A stretch of 64,000 nt of DNA from Nitratireductor mangrovi (lineage in GTDB: Bacteria > Pseudomonadota > Alphaproteobacteria > Rhizobiales > Rhizobiaceae): assembly GCF_007922615.2 (NCBI RefSeq), contig NZ_CP042301.2:2356001-2420000 (forward strand), read 5' to 3'. The translations under genes and the position numbers were made by a program. Each line of letters begins with the position of its first letter. The first letter of the stretch is position 1. This document shows, piece after piece, positions 8,373 to 16,150 of the stretch. The notes under the pieces were generated by a model. It did no database searches. It was not told the DNA's origin and saw only the letters and a program-made list of their open reading frames with translations.

Positions 8373-8480
8373 GACGACGATATCCGCCTTGGTTCCGCTA
8401 TGCCTGAGCGAGCGTACCAGCGCCGTAGCACCCTTGGCAAAATCGGTATTGGTGACGAGGGTTACGTAGGCGTTGCGGCC

Positions 8481-8613
8481 AGTTCCCTCCCCCTCGAGTG
8501 GAGGGTGGCCAAGCGCCTGAGACGATCGGCCGGGTGGGTTCGTTTCGGCAGCGCTCTGGATGGAGGACCCTCCCGGCTCGCTTCGTTCGCCACCTTCCAG
8601 TCATGGGGGAACT
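8481..8613. repeat. imperfect palindromic (MITE/REP-like) element at the start of sqdD
   Basis: The left end AGTTCCCTC (8481-8489) and the right end GGGGGAACT (8605-8613) are inverted copies. Further in, TGGAGGGTGGCC (8499-8510) pairs with GGCGAACG-preceding GCCACCTTCCA (8589-8599, read on the other strand as TGGAAGGTGGC). The ends therefore align over about 30 bases with small internal loops, and the middle includes GC-rich sub-hairpins. Its composition (runs such as CCCTCCCCCTCGAG and GGCTCGCTTCGTTCGCC) resembles the short palindromic repeats scattered in rhizobial genomes. No second copy is in this window. On the minus strand its reading frame is open except for one TGA. Confidence 0.6.
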
Positions 8614-8617
8614 GACG

Positions 8618-9838
8618 TCAACTGACCTTCTTCAGCCGCTTGCCCTCGGGATCACGCTCAACGGTCGGCGCGATGTCCTTGGTCCAGGCGGAGACGGCCG
8701 CAATACGGCTGCGGTCGACGCGATAGGCGAATTTCCTTGCTACGTCGATCACTTCCGACAAAAGCCCCTCTTCGAGCGTCGTCGGGTCGAGCCCGAGGTC
8801 GAGGAACTGCTCATTGTGGACGACGAGGTCGTTTTCGGCCGCTTCCTTGCGCGGGTTCGGCAGATAGGCGACCGTGCCGCCGGCAATCCGCGCCACCATC
8901 TTGGCGAGATCGCGAACCCGGTGCGTCTCGGTCATCTGGTTGAAGATCTTCACCCGCTCGCCGGCCTTCGGCGGGTTCTTCAGGGCCAGTTCGATGCAGC
9001 GCACCGAATCCTGGATGTGGATGAAGGCGCGCGTCTGGCCGCCGGTGCCGTGCACGGTGAGTGGATACCCGATCGCAGCCTGGATCAGGAAACGGTTGAG
9101 CACGGTGCCGTAGTCGCCGTCATAGTCGAAGCGATTGACCAGCTGCGCATGGCGCCGCGTCTGGTCGGTATGTGTGCCCCAGACGATGCCCTGGTGCAGG
9201 TCGGTGACGCGCACGCCATCATTCTTCGCGTAGAACTGGAACAGCAGCTGATCCAGACATTTGGTCATGTGGTAGATCGAGCCCGGATTGGCCGGATAGA
9301 GGATTTCCTGAGTCACCGTCTCGCCGGCCAGCGTCTCGACCCCGACCGGCAGATAACCCTCGGGGATCGCCGCTCCGACATTGGAATAGCCATAGACGCC
9401 CATTGTGCCGAGATGAACCAGATGCGCGTCGAGCCCGGTCTCGACCATCGCGTTCAGCACGTTGTGCGTGGCGCTGACATTGTTGTTGACGGTGTAGTTC
9501 TTGTGCCGGTCGCTTTTCATCGAATAGGGCGCGGCACGCTGCTCGGCGAAGTGGATCAGGGCGTCGGGCCGCTCGTCCGCGAGCCAGCGCTTCAGCACCT
9601 CGTAATCTCTCGCCAGGTCGATCAGGTGGAAATGGATCCGGCGCCCGGTCTCCTGATGCCAGATACGGGTGCGCTCCTGGATCGAATCCATCGGCGTCAG
9701 CGACTGCACGCCGAGTTCGGTATCGATCCAGCGCCGCGAGAGATTGTCGACGATATGAACGTCGTGGCCGAGCTGAGAAAGGTGCAGCGCAGTGGGCCAA
9801 CCGACGAAACCGTCGCCGCCGAGAACCGCAATCTTCAT
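8618..9838 (-). CDS. sqdB: UDP-sulfoquinovose synthase
   Basis: 406 residues from the ATG at 9838, directly in front of the NAD-binding motif KIAVLGGDGFVGWPTALHL; the longer frame to 9883 adds residues before the Rossmann fold. The enzyme makes UDP-sulfoquinovose from UDP-glucose and sulfite, the head-group donor for sulfoquinovosyl diacylglycerol. Family features are visible: DNLSRRWIDTELGVQSL after strand 2, the S/T-Y-K-type active site with YGYSNVGAAIPEGYLPVG and IYHMTKCLDQLLF (Y and K of the short-chain dehydrogenase motif), GIVWGTHTDQT and GGQTRAFIHIQDS. Length matches SQD1/SqdB proteins. It is the first gene of the sqdB-sqdD-sqdC cluster, and its stop overlaps a TTG that probably was the sqdD start. 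An AGAGGGA ribosome site precedes it. Confidence 0.93.
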   Translation of the reverse strand: MKIAVLGGDGFVGWPTALHLSQLGHDVHIVDNLSRRWIDTELGVQSLTPMDSIQERTRIWHQETGRRIHFHLIDLARDYEVLKRWLADERPDALIHFAEQRAAPYSMKSDRHKNYTVNNNVSATHNVLNAMVETGLDAHLVHLGTMGVYGYSNVGAAIPEGYLPVGVETLAGETVTQEILYPANPGSIYHMTKCLDQLLFQFYAKNDGVRVTDLHQGIVWGTHTDQTRRHAQLVNRFDYDGDYGTVLNRFLIQAAIGYPLTVHGTGGQTRAFIHIQDSVRCIELALKNPPKAGERVKIFNQMTETHRVRDLAKMVARIAGGTVAYLPNPRKEAAENDLVVHNEQFLDLGLDPTTLEEGLLSEVIDVARKFAYRVDRSRIAAVSAWTKDIAPTVERDPEGKRLKKVS

Positions 9839-9940
9839 CGAATCGATCCCTCTCTTGGACGTCGCCGCGTGCCTAGCCGGCATTTATGACAGGAATTGTA
9901 CGCCGTCGAAACGAAAGCGCCGCGGCGGCCCGGCCAATCG

Positions 9941-9969
9941 AAAAGGCCGGCCCCAGCGGGACCGGCCTT
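9941..9969 (-). terminator. rho-independent terminator after the first DUF1344 gene
   Basis: On the minus strand AAGGCCGG, an 11-base loop and CCGGCCTT are followed by TTCG, giving an 8-bp GC-rich stem with a short T tract. It lies 26 bp past the stop of the DUF1344 gene at 9995 and before sqdB, so it should end that small transcript. Confidence 0.65.
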
Positions 9970-9994
9970 GCAGGAGGTTCGGGTTCGAGAAGCG

Positions 9995-10237
9995 CTACTC
10001 CGCCTTGTTGATCTCGACCGCGCTCGTGGTGGTGTCGTCGACGGTGATCATCACCTTGTCGCCAGCCACGACGGTGCTCAGGTCGACCGCCTGGTCGGCC
10101 GTGTAGCTGGTGCCATCCTCGAGCGTGATGGTGCGGGTCGCCGGGTCGACCGACTGTACCGTTCCCTGCACTTCGGCTGCATAAGCAGCGCTGGCGAGAA
10201 ACGCGGTGGCGGCGAGGGCTGAGAGGATCTTCTTCAT
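9995..10237 (-). CDS. DUF1344 family small periplasmic protein (copy 1)
   Basis: 80 residues from the ATG at 10237. A signal peptide is clear (KK, then hydrophobic LSALAATAFLASAAYA with a likely cut after AYA), so the mature part is about 60 residues in the periplasm. The mature part contains EVQGTVQSVDPATRTITLEDGTSYTA, a small beta-rich DUF1344 domain. Function is unknown; such proteins are common in rhizobia. A second 80-residue copy lies at 14082-14324. The two share the order signal peptide, G-V/T-V-Q-S-V-D, L-E-D-G-T and a valine-rich end. A promoter with TTGCGA and TAGCTT lies 89 bp upstream, and the leader can form an 8-bp hairpin (GGCTTTCC with GGAAAGCC). The gene stands alone as a monocistron with its own terminator. 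Confidence 0.8.
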   Translation of the reverse strand: MKKILSALAATAFLASAAYAAEVQGTVQSVDPATRTITLEDGTSYTADQAVDLSTVVAGDKVMITVDDTTTSAVEINKAE

Positions 10238-10622
10238 GACGTTTTGACTCCCGTCGTTCGTTGTCTTGCCGGTCAGGCTTTCCGTGTTTCCGTTGCCCGA
10301 GCGAGGAAAGCCCGCCGACACCCGGAAGCTAGGCGCGTCCGGTCGGCTGTCGCAAATCAACAACAGTGAAAGAAATAAATGATTTCAACGACTTGTTTTC
10401 GCCACATTGCCGTCCGTCCGCCTCGTTGAACGCCGCCCGGGGCGTGCAAGCGCTGATTTTCGCGACCGCGCGGCACGACCTGCCCGCCACAACCGTCGCA
10501 ACTTTGCCGAAATCGCCTGCAACCGAAATCACACGGCGTGAACGGGCCGGTTGCCACTGCTAAATTCGCGTTACGCAGGATTTCAGCCACGTGAACGTCG
10601 CGCCGCTTGTGGAGGCGCGCAA
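10238..10622. other. non-coding stretch between DUF1344 copy 1 and the reductase-like gene
   Basis: About 385 bp. The left 120 bp are the leader and promoter of the DUF1344 gene. The remainder (10356-10622) begins AT-rich (AAAGAAATAAATGATTTC near 10370), which could be an upstream promoter element, and holds no frame with a plausible ribosome site. No tRNA or strong terminator is visible. Confidence 0.5.
10326..10355 (-). promoter_or_regulatory. predicted promoter of DUF1344 copy 1
   Basis: On the minus strand TTGCGA (10350-10355) and TAGCTT (10326-10331) are separated by 18 bp. The same pair, TTGCGA and TAGCTC with 17 bp, lies at the equivalent distance in front of DUF1344 copy 2, and the matching GATTTGCGA context supports that both are real. 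The transcript would have a leader of about 80 bases. Confidence 0.5.
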
Positions 10623-12272
10623 TCAGGAAGCGTCCTCGAGCCAGCCTTCGTAGGATATCAACAGGCCGGTGAGCGGCAGCGATATTCGCACCGAGAAGCA
10701 GAAGCGACCGTCTTCGTCGACGGACTCGCGCGTCTCGCTGCGCGGGACAAGGAAGGACGGCAGCCGAACCCCCGCGAACGACCCGCCGCCGACGGGATAG
10801 CTCAACGTACTGTCGGCAAGAGCAAGGTCGATCTCAATCGACACCGGTCCGAAGCGCTCCCTGACCCTACCCTTGCCGTCGCTGGCGCTGCGTCTGAGAA
10901 CGGAACGAAATCGCTGGCGCCCGAAGTGTCGCGTCCAGATCTCGGCTGCTCCGTCGCGTTCGATCGATACCGTGACCGGAAGATCATCACTGCTTTGCGG
11001 CAACCCGAAAGCCAGGCACAGCAGTTCCGTCAGCGGCCCCGAACCACGGCGAACCCGGCCCCGCCCGACGAAGCGCTTATGGACACGCGCGTCGTGGACC
11101 GCGCGCAGCGGCGCCGGCAGCCGGTTGAAGTCAGGCCCTAGGGCTTCGCGGAAGAGCGGCGTTTCCCGTTCTCGACTGATGACGGTAGAGACCTGCAGCC
11201 CGGCCATCGCCTTGGTCGCGTCGTCCGGATCGATGTCATCGAGACAGGGTCGCGCTCCGGCCGTCAGCCCGCCTCGCAGTGCCTTGCGCACCAGAGCCCT
11301 CGCTGGGACGGCTGGAATGAAGGGGCCGTCGCCGGCCTCGGCAACGAGTTGCCACTCACGCCGTTCGACGTCATCGCCATCACGCACGAAGGCGCGCACG
11401 ACCATCGCCCCGCGATCGCTGCCGAACTCTTCAAGCGGGCGGGCCAGCGCTGTCAGAGGGCGCGCCAGTGCCGTTAGGTCCCGTATCGCGCCGGACCGCA
11501 CGAGCAGCCCGAGCCACCACAGCCCCCGGTCGATCAGGCCAAGTTCCAGTCCTGCCCGAAACTCCACGTTGCGCGCCGCGAAGCGCTCCGGGAAGAGGGC
11601 AATGTCAGGCACGCAAAGGGCGCGGGCGCGTCGCCGCAAGGGCAGCCCAGACTTGGTCCAAACGTTGTAAATCCTGCCCTTCCCCCAGCCCGTCGTCATT
11701 GTTGGTTGGCCATGGCGGAAGACGGCGACCTGTCGCCCGACCTGCGAAAGGATGGCGTGCACCACCGAGCGGCCGCGCGGAACCCGGTTGCCCGGCAGGA
11801 TAGCGGTTTCGATCAGATCGATGGCGGCGCCCTCGGGAACGAGCGCACGTACGGCGGCCGCCGACAGCGCCGGCACGCTGCTCACTCCCGAGACCGCGGC
11901 CACGCCGTTGTCGCAGGCAAAGGCGTCAAGCGAGCTTATGCCGGCAGCGAAGCCGGCATCATCGGCGAGGTCGAAATAGTGTGCTCCGGCCTCGATTGCG
12001 GTACGCGCGACCCGATAGGGATCGTCGCCATAGGCCTGGAACGGCCCAGCCGCATCGATGACGATCGCCGGGCGGAGGCCGTTGAAGACGTTGGCAAGAT
12101 CGCCGTCGCGGTCGATCGCCAGAGGTCTGCCGCCATGTTGCTCGCAAAAGGCACGCGCTTTTGCCAGACTTCGGCCGGCGACCACGATGTCGGCCCCGCC
12201 ATCGGCCAGGAGCAGGCGCGCCAGCCGTCCTCCGAACACGCCGTAGCCTCCCAGAATCACGATTCGCGGCAA
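10623..12272 (-). CDS. saccharopine dehydrogenase-like protein with C-terminal DUF4166-type domain
   Basis: 549 residues. The N-terminus RIVILGGYGVFGGRLARLL is an NAD(P)-binding Rossmann motif of the saccharopine dehydrogenase/trans-acting enoyl reductase type, followed by VVAGRSLAKA (strand 2 end with R, NADP-like) and VIDAAGPFQAYG (about residue 70), a well-known segment of that family. The C-terminal ~180 residues (from about FREALGPDFNRLPAPLRAVH) look like DUF4166, which is often fused to such reductases. Substrate unknown. The start is a TTG at 12272 right before the Rossmann strand; no ATG or GTG is available and the ribosome site is weak. A small internal duplication, TALARPL repeated twice, is present near residue 265. 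It lies 40 bp behind the FAD oxidase, probably in the same transcript. Confidence 0.75.
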   Translation of the reverse strand: MPRIVILGGYGVFGGRLARLLLADGGADIVVAGRSLAKARAFCEQHGGRPLAIDRDGDLANVFNGLRPAIVIDAAGPFQAYGDDPYRVARTAIEAGAHYFDLADDAGFAAGISSLDAFACDNGVAAVSGVSSVPALSAAAVRALVPEGAAIDLIETAILPGNRVPRGRSVVHAILSQVGRQVAVFRHGQPTMTTGWGKGRIYNVWTKSGLPLRRRARALCVPDIALFPERFAARNVEFRAGLELGLIDRGLWWLGLLVRSGAIRDLTALARPLTALARPLEEFGSDRGAMVVRAFVRDGDDVERREWQLVAEAGDGPFIPAVPARALVRKALRGGLTAGARPCLDDIDPDDATKAMAGLQVSTVISRERETPLFREALGPDFNRLPAPLRAVHDARVHKRFVGRGRVRRGSGPLTELLCLAFGLPQSSDDLPVTVSIERDGAAEIWTRHFGRQRFRSVLRRSASDGKGRVRERFGPVSIEIDLALADSTLSYPVGGGSFAGVRLPSFLVPRSETRESVDEDGRFCFSVRISLPLTGLLISYEGWLEDAS

Positions 12273-12312
12273 CTCGGTCGTCTCGACGGGTGCAAAGGCG
12301 GGAATGTCCGTT

Positions 12313-13947
12313 TCAGGCCGGGCCGGGCAGCGGCGCGCCCTCGGCGAGCGCCTTGAGCGTCCGGTAAAAGGTCGAGGTCAGAAGCTCTTCCGGATCGTAG
12401 GCGCGCTTGTTGGCAAGGAAAAGCGGCAACTCGGGATAGCTCTTGAGCAATTGCTCCTTGGTGTAATGCAACTGGTAGGGCAGGAAGAACCGACCGCGGT
12501 GGCGCAAGGTGAGGTCGATGAGGTCGCGCGTCAGCTTGCGCATCGCCGCGTTGCCGGCCTCGTCAGCGGATTGGTTGATGTAGAGCACCAGCGAGAACGC
12601 AGGCTCGCGCGCATAGGAAAGCGCGATGTCCTCGCCGTCTACCACCCGCACCGAAGCGTTGAGCACGGGCAACTCCTGCGCGGCGAGGATCGCCCGCGCA
12701 TCGTCGATAAAGCCGTTGTATTCAGCGCGCGGTACGAAATATTCGTGCAGGATGTCGGTCTCGTCGCCGAGATCGTTGAAGAGATACGGCACCGAATCGT
12801 GCATCGGGTTGTTGCGCGACACCAGGCATGCCTCACCCTCCCCCATCGCCGCGGTCCGCGGCACGGTGCAGGCTTCGAACTCGGGTTCGAGGTTCTTTTC
12901 GGCGAACCATTTGAAGCGCTGGAAAAGGTCGCCGCGCTTGGCAAGGTTCATGATCAGCCGCTTGAGCCAGACCGACCCTGGCGCCCCAAGCGCTGGCATG
13001 TCGGGCGGCGCCTCTTCGGCGACCGCGTCGTAGCGGTAGACGATCATGTCGTCGAGAAAATTGCCCGGTGCCGTCGAAAGGTGGCCATAGAACAGGCCCG
13101 GTCCGTTCTCCCCTTCGAGTTCCCGCTCGAAAAAACCTGGAAAGTCCTGTGAGCGGATGATCGCGCGCGAGGTCTGGTAAACGGCGTTGGGCACGATATC
13201 CAGGGTCGCCGACAAGATGACGCCGAAGAGGCCGTAGCCGCCGACGACGTGGCGGAAGAGATCGGCGTTGTGGTCGCGCGAACAGGCCAAAACCTCGCCG
13301 TTTGGCACCATCACCCGCATGGAACGCAGACTTCCGGCGAGTGCGCCTGCATTGTGATCCATTCCGTGGGCATTGACCGAGATCGAACCGCCGACCGAAA
13401 AGATGTCGGTCGACTGCATGGCCTTGACCGCGAAGCGCGGATGCAGCCGGTTCTGGATGTCATGCCAGGTCGCGCCGGGTTGCACGGTCATGGTGCGCGC
13501 CGCTTCGTCAACTTCGACCTTGTTGAAGGCGAGCATGTCGAGCACCAGCGCATGGTCGTCGAACGCGTGCCCGCCCATCGAGTGCCGGACTGCGGCAACC
13601 GACACCTTGAGCTCGCTCTCGCGCGCGAAGGCAAGCGCCCGGGCCACATCCTCCTCGCTCCTGACGCCAACCACACCATAAACGGGCGTGCGCGACAGAG
13701 CGCTGGCATCGTTGAGGCTGCCGCCCCGCGACAGCCAGGGAAGGTCGGTATCGTGGGGCGGCGGGTTCAGCGGCCGCGGGCTGGTCAGCGTGATCCCGTC
13801 AACGTCGGCGATGCGCCCGGCGTCCTTGGCGCCGGAGGGCGCACGCGCGAGCCTGGCCAGCGTCGTCCCGCCCCATGCGACGGCGCCCGCCGCGACCGCG
13901 CCCCCGAGAAGGAAGCGCCTCGACATCCAGAACCGTCCGCGTGCCAC
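12313..13947 (-). CDS. Tat-type FAD-linked oxidase (GlcD/aldonolactone oxidase-like)
   Basis: 544 residues from a GTG at 13947 with GGGAGG 5 bp upstream; the internal ATG at 13926 lacks such a site. The N-terminus MSRRFLLGGAVAAGAVAWGG looks like a twin-arginine signal or anchor, so the enzyme would be exported folded with its cofactor. The FAD domain of the VAO/PCMH type is seen in VYGVVGVRSEEDVARALAFA, VAAVRHSMGGHAFDDHALV (the R-H-S-x-G-G-H pattern of lactone oxidases) and STDIFSVGGSISVNAHG. The C-terminal substrate domain ends with RGRFFLPYQLHYTKEQLLKSYP. The closest named families are D-arabinono-1,4-lactone oxidases and similar sugar-lactone oxidases. It precedes the reductase-like gene by 40 bp, so the two may form a small redox operon; the substrate is unknown. 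Confidence 0.8.
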   Translation of the reverse strand: MARGRFWMSRRFLLGGAVAAGAVAWGGTTLARLARAPSGAKDAGRIADVDGITLTSPRPLNPPPHDTDLPWLSRGGSLNDASALSRTPVYGVVGVRSEEDVARALAFARESELKVSVAAVRHSMGGHAFDDHALVLDMLAFNKVEVDEAARTMTVQPGATWHDIQNRLHPRFAVKAMQSTDIFSVGGSISVNAHGMDHNAGALAGSLRSMRVMVPNGEVLACSRDHNADLFRHVVGGYGLFGVILSATLDIVPNAVYQTSRAIIRSQDFPGFFERELEGENGPGLFYGHLSTAPGNFLDDMIVYRYDAVAEEAPPDMPALGAPGSVWLKRLIMNLAKRGDLFQRFKWFAEKNLEPEFEACTVPRTAAMGEGEACLVSRNNPMHDSVPYLFNDLGDETDILHEYFVPRAEYNGFIDDARAILAAQELPVLNASVRVVDGEDIALSYAREPAFSLVLYINQSADEAGNAAMRKLTRDLIDLTLRHRGRFFLPYQLHYTKEQLLKSYPELPLFLANKRAYDPEELLTSTFYRTLKALAEGAPLPGPA

Positions 13948-14027
13948 GCCCGCCTCCCTCGCTCGGATTGCCGGAAACGGTTAGAGCGGCTTTCGCGTGC
14001 GAGTGCAACCGGGACGCGGCGCGAACG

Positions 14028-14052
14028 AAAAAGCCGGCCCGAGGGGCCGGCC
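14028..14052 (-). terminator. rho-independent terminator after DUF1344 copy 2
   Basis: On the minus strand GGCCGGCC, a CTC-type loop and GGGCCGGC are followed by TTTTT. The T tract and GC stem are directly 29 bp after the stop of the DUF1344 gene at 14082, and separate it from the oxidase gene transcribed the same way. Confidence 0.75.
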
Positions 14053-14081
14053 AGTTGGTGATATCGCCTGTTGTTGCCGTG

Positions 14082-14324
14082 CTACATGGCCTTTTCGAGC
14101 GCGGTGATGGTCGAGGTTGCTTCGTCGAAGGTGAGCTTCACCCTCGTCCCGGCCGCGACGCCGTCGAGCGAAACGTCGTCGGCCGCCTTCAGCGTGGTGC
14201 CGTCCTCGAGGATCACCATGCGGGCTCCTTCGTCGACCGACTGCACCACACCTTCCGCGTCGATCGCATAGGCTGCGCCGATCGCGGCAAGCAAGGCTGT
14301 GGCGGAGACCAGAATCGTCTTCAT
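14082..14324 (-). CDS. DUF1344 family small periplasmic protein (copy 2)
   Basis: 80 residues, exactly the length of copy 1. Signal peptide KTILVSATALLAAIGAAYA, then IDAEGVVQSVDEGARMVILEDG, the same beta pattern as copy 1 (G-x-V-Q-S-V-D and L-E-D-G-T), ending VKLTFDEATSTITALEKAM. Function unknown; a periplasmic role follows from the signal peptide. The promoter TTGCGA/TAGCTC about 90 bp upstream matches that of copy 1. The leader contains a GGGTTG/CAACCC pairing around the ribosome site region, so translation might be modulated by structure. A terminator follows directly. The gene is monocistronic and the two copies flank a pair of redox genes. Confidence 0.8.
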   Translation of the reverse strand: MKTILVSATALLAAIGAAYAIDAEGVVQSVDEGARMVILEDGTTLKAADDVSLDGVAAGTRVKLTFDEATSTITALEKAM

Positions 14325-14665
14325 AAGGGTTGTTCCTTCCTCGTCGATAATCGGATCCGGACGGGGCAACCCTTCTTGGGGGAATGCCGGGAAGCCCCGC
14401 CGGACGACGCAAGAGCTACGCGCCACGAACCCGGTTCGCAAATCACGTTGGGTGTGTTTTTTCAACATATTCAATGGCTTGAAAAAGACACAATTGGATG
14501 CCGGACACCCAGCGACGGCATCGCCCGGGTGCCTCGTCGCCGCAAACACCGCAATTTCGGCGCCATCCTTTTGTCCCGATCGATCTCGCCGCGGATCACG
14601 AAAGCATCCACAACGGCAAGGCCAGCTTACGGTTTTTGACGACCGGAAATCGCTCCCGGCTGCAT
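14325..14665. other. non-coding stretch between DUF1344 copy 2 and the DUF1801-type gene
   Basis: About 340 bp. The left half is the leader and promoter of DUF1344 copy 2 with an AT-rich tract at 14455-14490. The right half (14500-14665) has no convincing frame, ribosome site or terminator, and simply follows the end of the upstream gene. Confidence 0.5.
14413..14441 (-). promoter_or_regulatory. predicted promoter of DUF1344 copy 2
   Basis: On the minus strand TTGCGA (14436-14441) and TAGCTC (14413-14418) with a 17-bp spacer, in the same GATTTGCGA context as the promoter of copy 1. Upstream is an A/T-rich stretch (14455-14490) with a long A tract on this strand that could act as an UP element. 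Confidence 0.5.
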
Positions 14666-15232
14666 TCAGCGCTTCCGGTGGGCTGACCTCGCGAGTTCGA
14701 TGAACTCTTGCATGGGCACCGCCGCGACGACCTTGGCGACGGCCTTCAGGTCGAGGTCATCAAGTGCCCTGAACCGCACACAGGCCTTGCCCATGTCGAG
14801 CTTGCGCCCGCTCTCGGCAAAGGCCTTTCTGAAGTCGGGCTCGAGGGCTGGACGGCAATAGAGCCCGCAAAGATAAAGCGCCATATGGCGTTTCTGGTTC
14901 GCAAGCGCGGCGAGCATCGGTGGTTTGCCGTTATATGTCTTGCCGCTTGCCGCCAGCGGCACCTCGTAGCTGATCATGCCCCAATTGACCGCTTCCAAGT
15001 AGCCGTCCGGCAGATGTTCGAGAACGACCGCGCGAACCGCCTTCAGCGCCCGGCGGCGCTCCGGTGGCATTTCGCCGAGATAGCCGGCCACCGCATCAGC
15101 TTGCCTCTCTCGCCTTTCGCCCGATTGTCCGCGATGCGTACGATGCCCTGCTCTGGTCGCGACATCCAGGACCGACGTTTGGAATCCCGCCGGCACCGAT
15201 TCTTGACCGTCGCCTAACACGACGTGTCGCAT
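14666..15232 (-). CDS. DUF1801 domain-containing protein
   Basis: Up to 188 residues. The recognisable part starts near residue 44 (ADAVAGYLGEMPPERRRALKAVRAVV) and runs through EAVNWGMISYEVPLA, a DUF1801 (YdhG/YobT-type) signature with G-x-x-x-Y near the start, to KACVRFRALDDLDLKAVAKVV at the end. Family members are small iron-chaperone-like fold proteins of unclear role. The first ~40 residues are not typical of the family and have basic, low-order composition (RTHRGQSGERRER), so the true start may be inside this frame with an unusual codon, or the 5' end may be degenerate. No good ribosome site is seen. Cytoplasmic. Confidence 0.65.
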   Translation of the reverse strand: MRHVVLGDGQESVPAGFQTSVLDVATRAGHRTHRGQSGERRERQADAVAGYLGEMPPERRRALKAVRAVVLEHLPDGYLEAVNWGMISYEVPLAASGKTYNGKPPMLAALANQKRHMALYLCGLYCRPALEPDFRKAFAESGRKLDMGKACVRFRALDDLDLKAVAKVVAAVPMQEFIELARSAHRKR

Positions 15233-15418
15233 TTAGGCTGCAAGTGACACCGATACGCAACGAAGCCGGCAATAATCGCTGCCAATTTTGGAAAAAAAGG
15301 ATACACCGCTAGCGGCAAGCTGCCGAATCGGCTTCGGCGGCGATGGGAGAACGTTGCCCAGGCGTGATCCCTGCACGAGTGATGACGCAGATGAGCAAGC
15401 TACGGTCGACCCCAGCAA

Positions 15419-16150
15419 ATGACCCAACCCGATGCGTTCCCGCACGAAGATCTCGTCCGGAGGATGGAAGGCATTCAGAACCGCTACGATGCCTATGACG
15501 TTCTGCAGGAGATCTGTGGCAACACCGGCTTTCGCTACGGAGCCGTCATTGCACTGCCGCCCGAACGCGACCAGCGTCTGGCTGATCATGTCCTGCTCAG
15601 CAACTGGCCGGCTGAATTCATCCGCGGTTATGACGAATCTGGCCTGCTGACGACGAGCCCGACCTTCGCGAGCGCCCGCCGCGCCGTCGCACCCATCACG
15701 TGGTCCTGGCAGGCGGCCTCGCGCCGACGCAACAAGGCGGACGAAGGCCGCGCCCGGGATCTTTTCAAGGATTTCGGGATTCTCAACGGTGTGATCATTC
15801 CGGTCGGAACGGCGCGTGGCCCCAGGCTGACCTTCTGCCTGCTTGGCGAGCGCGGCCTGCCCGTCAGCGGCGAGATCGCATCGCTGCTGCTGTTGATGAC
15901 GCACTTCGCGGAGCGACTGCAGGTGATCTTCGACGACGTCGACGGCGAACCGCCGGCCAAACTATCCGATCGCGAGCGGCAGTGCCTGGTGTGGACATCG
16001 GCGGGCAAGACGAGCACCGAGATCGGCGCGATCCTCGGGCTGTCCGAGCACACCGTCAATCAGTACATTACCTCCAGTTGCCAGAAACTCGGCGCGGTCA
16101 ATCGAGCCCAGGCTGTCGCAAAGGCGATCCGATGGGCTCTCATTGACTGA
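15419..16150 (+). CDS. LuxR-family transcriptional regulator (tandem copy 1)
   Basis: 243 residues. The N-terminal ~165 residues are an autoinducer-binding-like domain: the family's aromatic positions are present in part (RYDAYDVLQEICGNTGFRYG; LSNWPAEFIRGYDESGL), so a ligand-binding fold is likely, but it is not certain that it binds a homoserine lactone. The C-terminal HTH is LSDRERQCLVWTSAGKTS, then LGLSEHTVNQYITSSCQKLG and AVNRAQAVAKAI, a clean GerE-type domain. No LuxI synthase is in the window, so it would be a LuxR solo. A second LuxR gene with an almost identical HTH lies 396 bp downstream, consistent with an old duplication. The start is an ATG after CAGCAA; the ribosome site is weak. 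Confidence 0.85.
   Translation: MTQPDAFPHEDLVRRMEGIQNRYDAYDVLQEICGNTGFRYGAVIALPPERDQRLADHVLLSNWPAEFIRGYDESGLLTTSPTFASARRAVAPITWSWQAASRRRNKADEGRARDLFKDFGILNGVIIPVGTARGPRLTFCLLGERGLPVSGEIASLLLLMTHFAERLQVIFDDVDGEPPAKLSDRERQCLVWTSAGKTSTEIGAILGLSEHTVNQYITSSCQKLGAVNRAQAVAKAIRWALID

Noticed and set aside
11430..11475. Internal duplication (TALARPL twice) in the reductase-like gene
   Set aside because: Only about 21 bp, already diverged at codon level, and probably a harmless local repeat.
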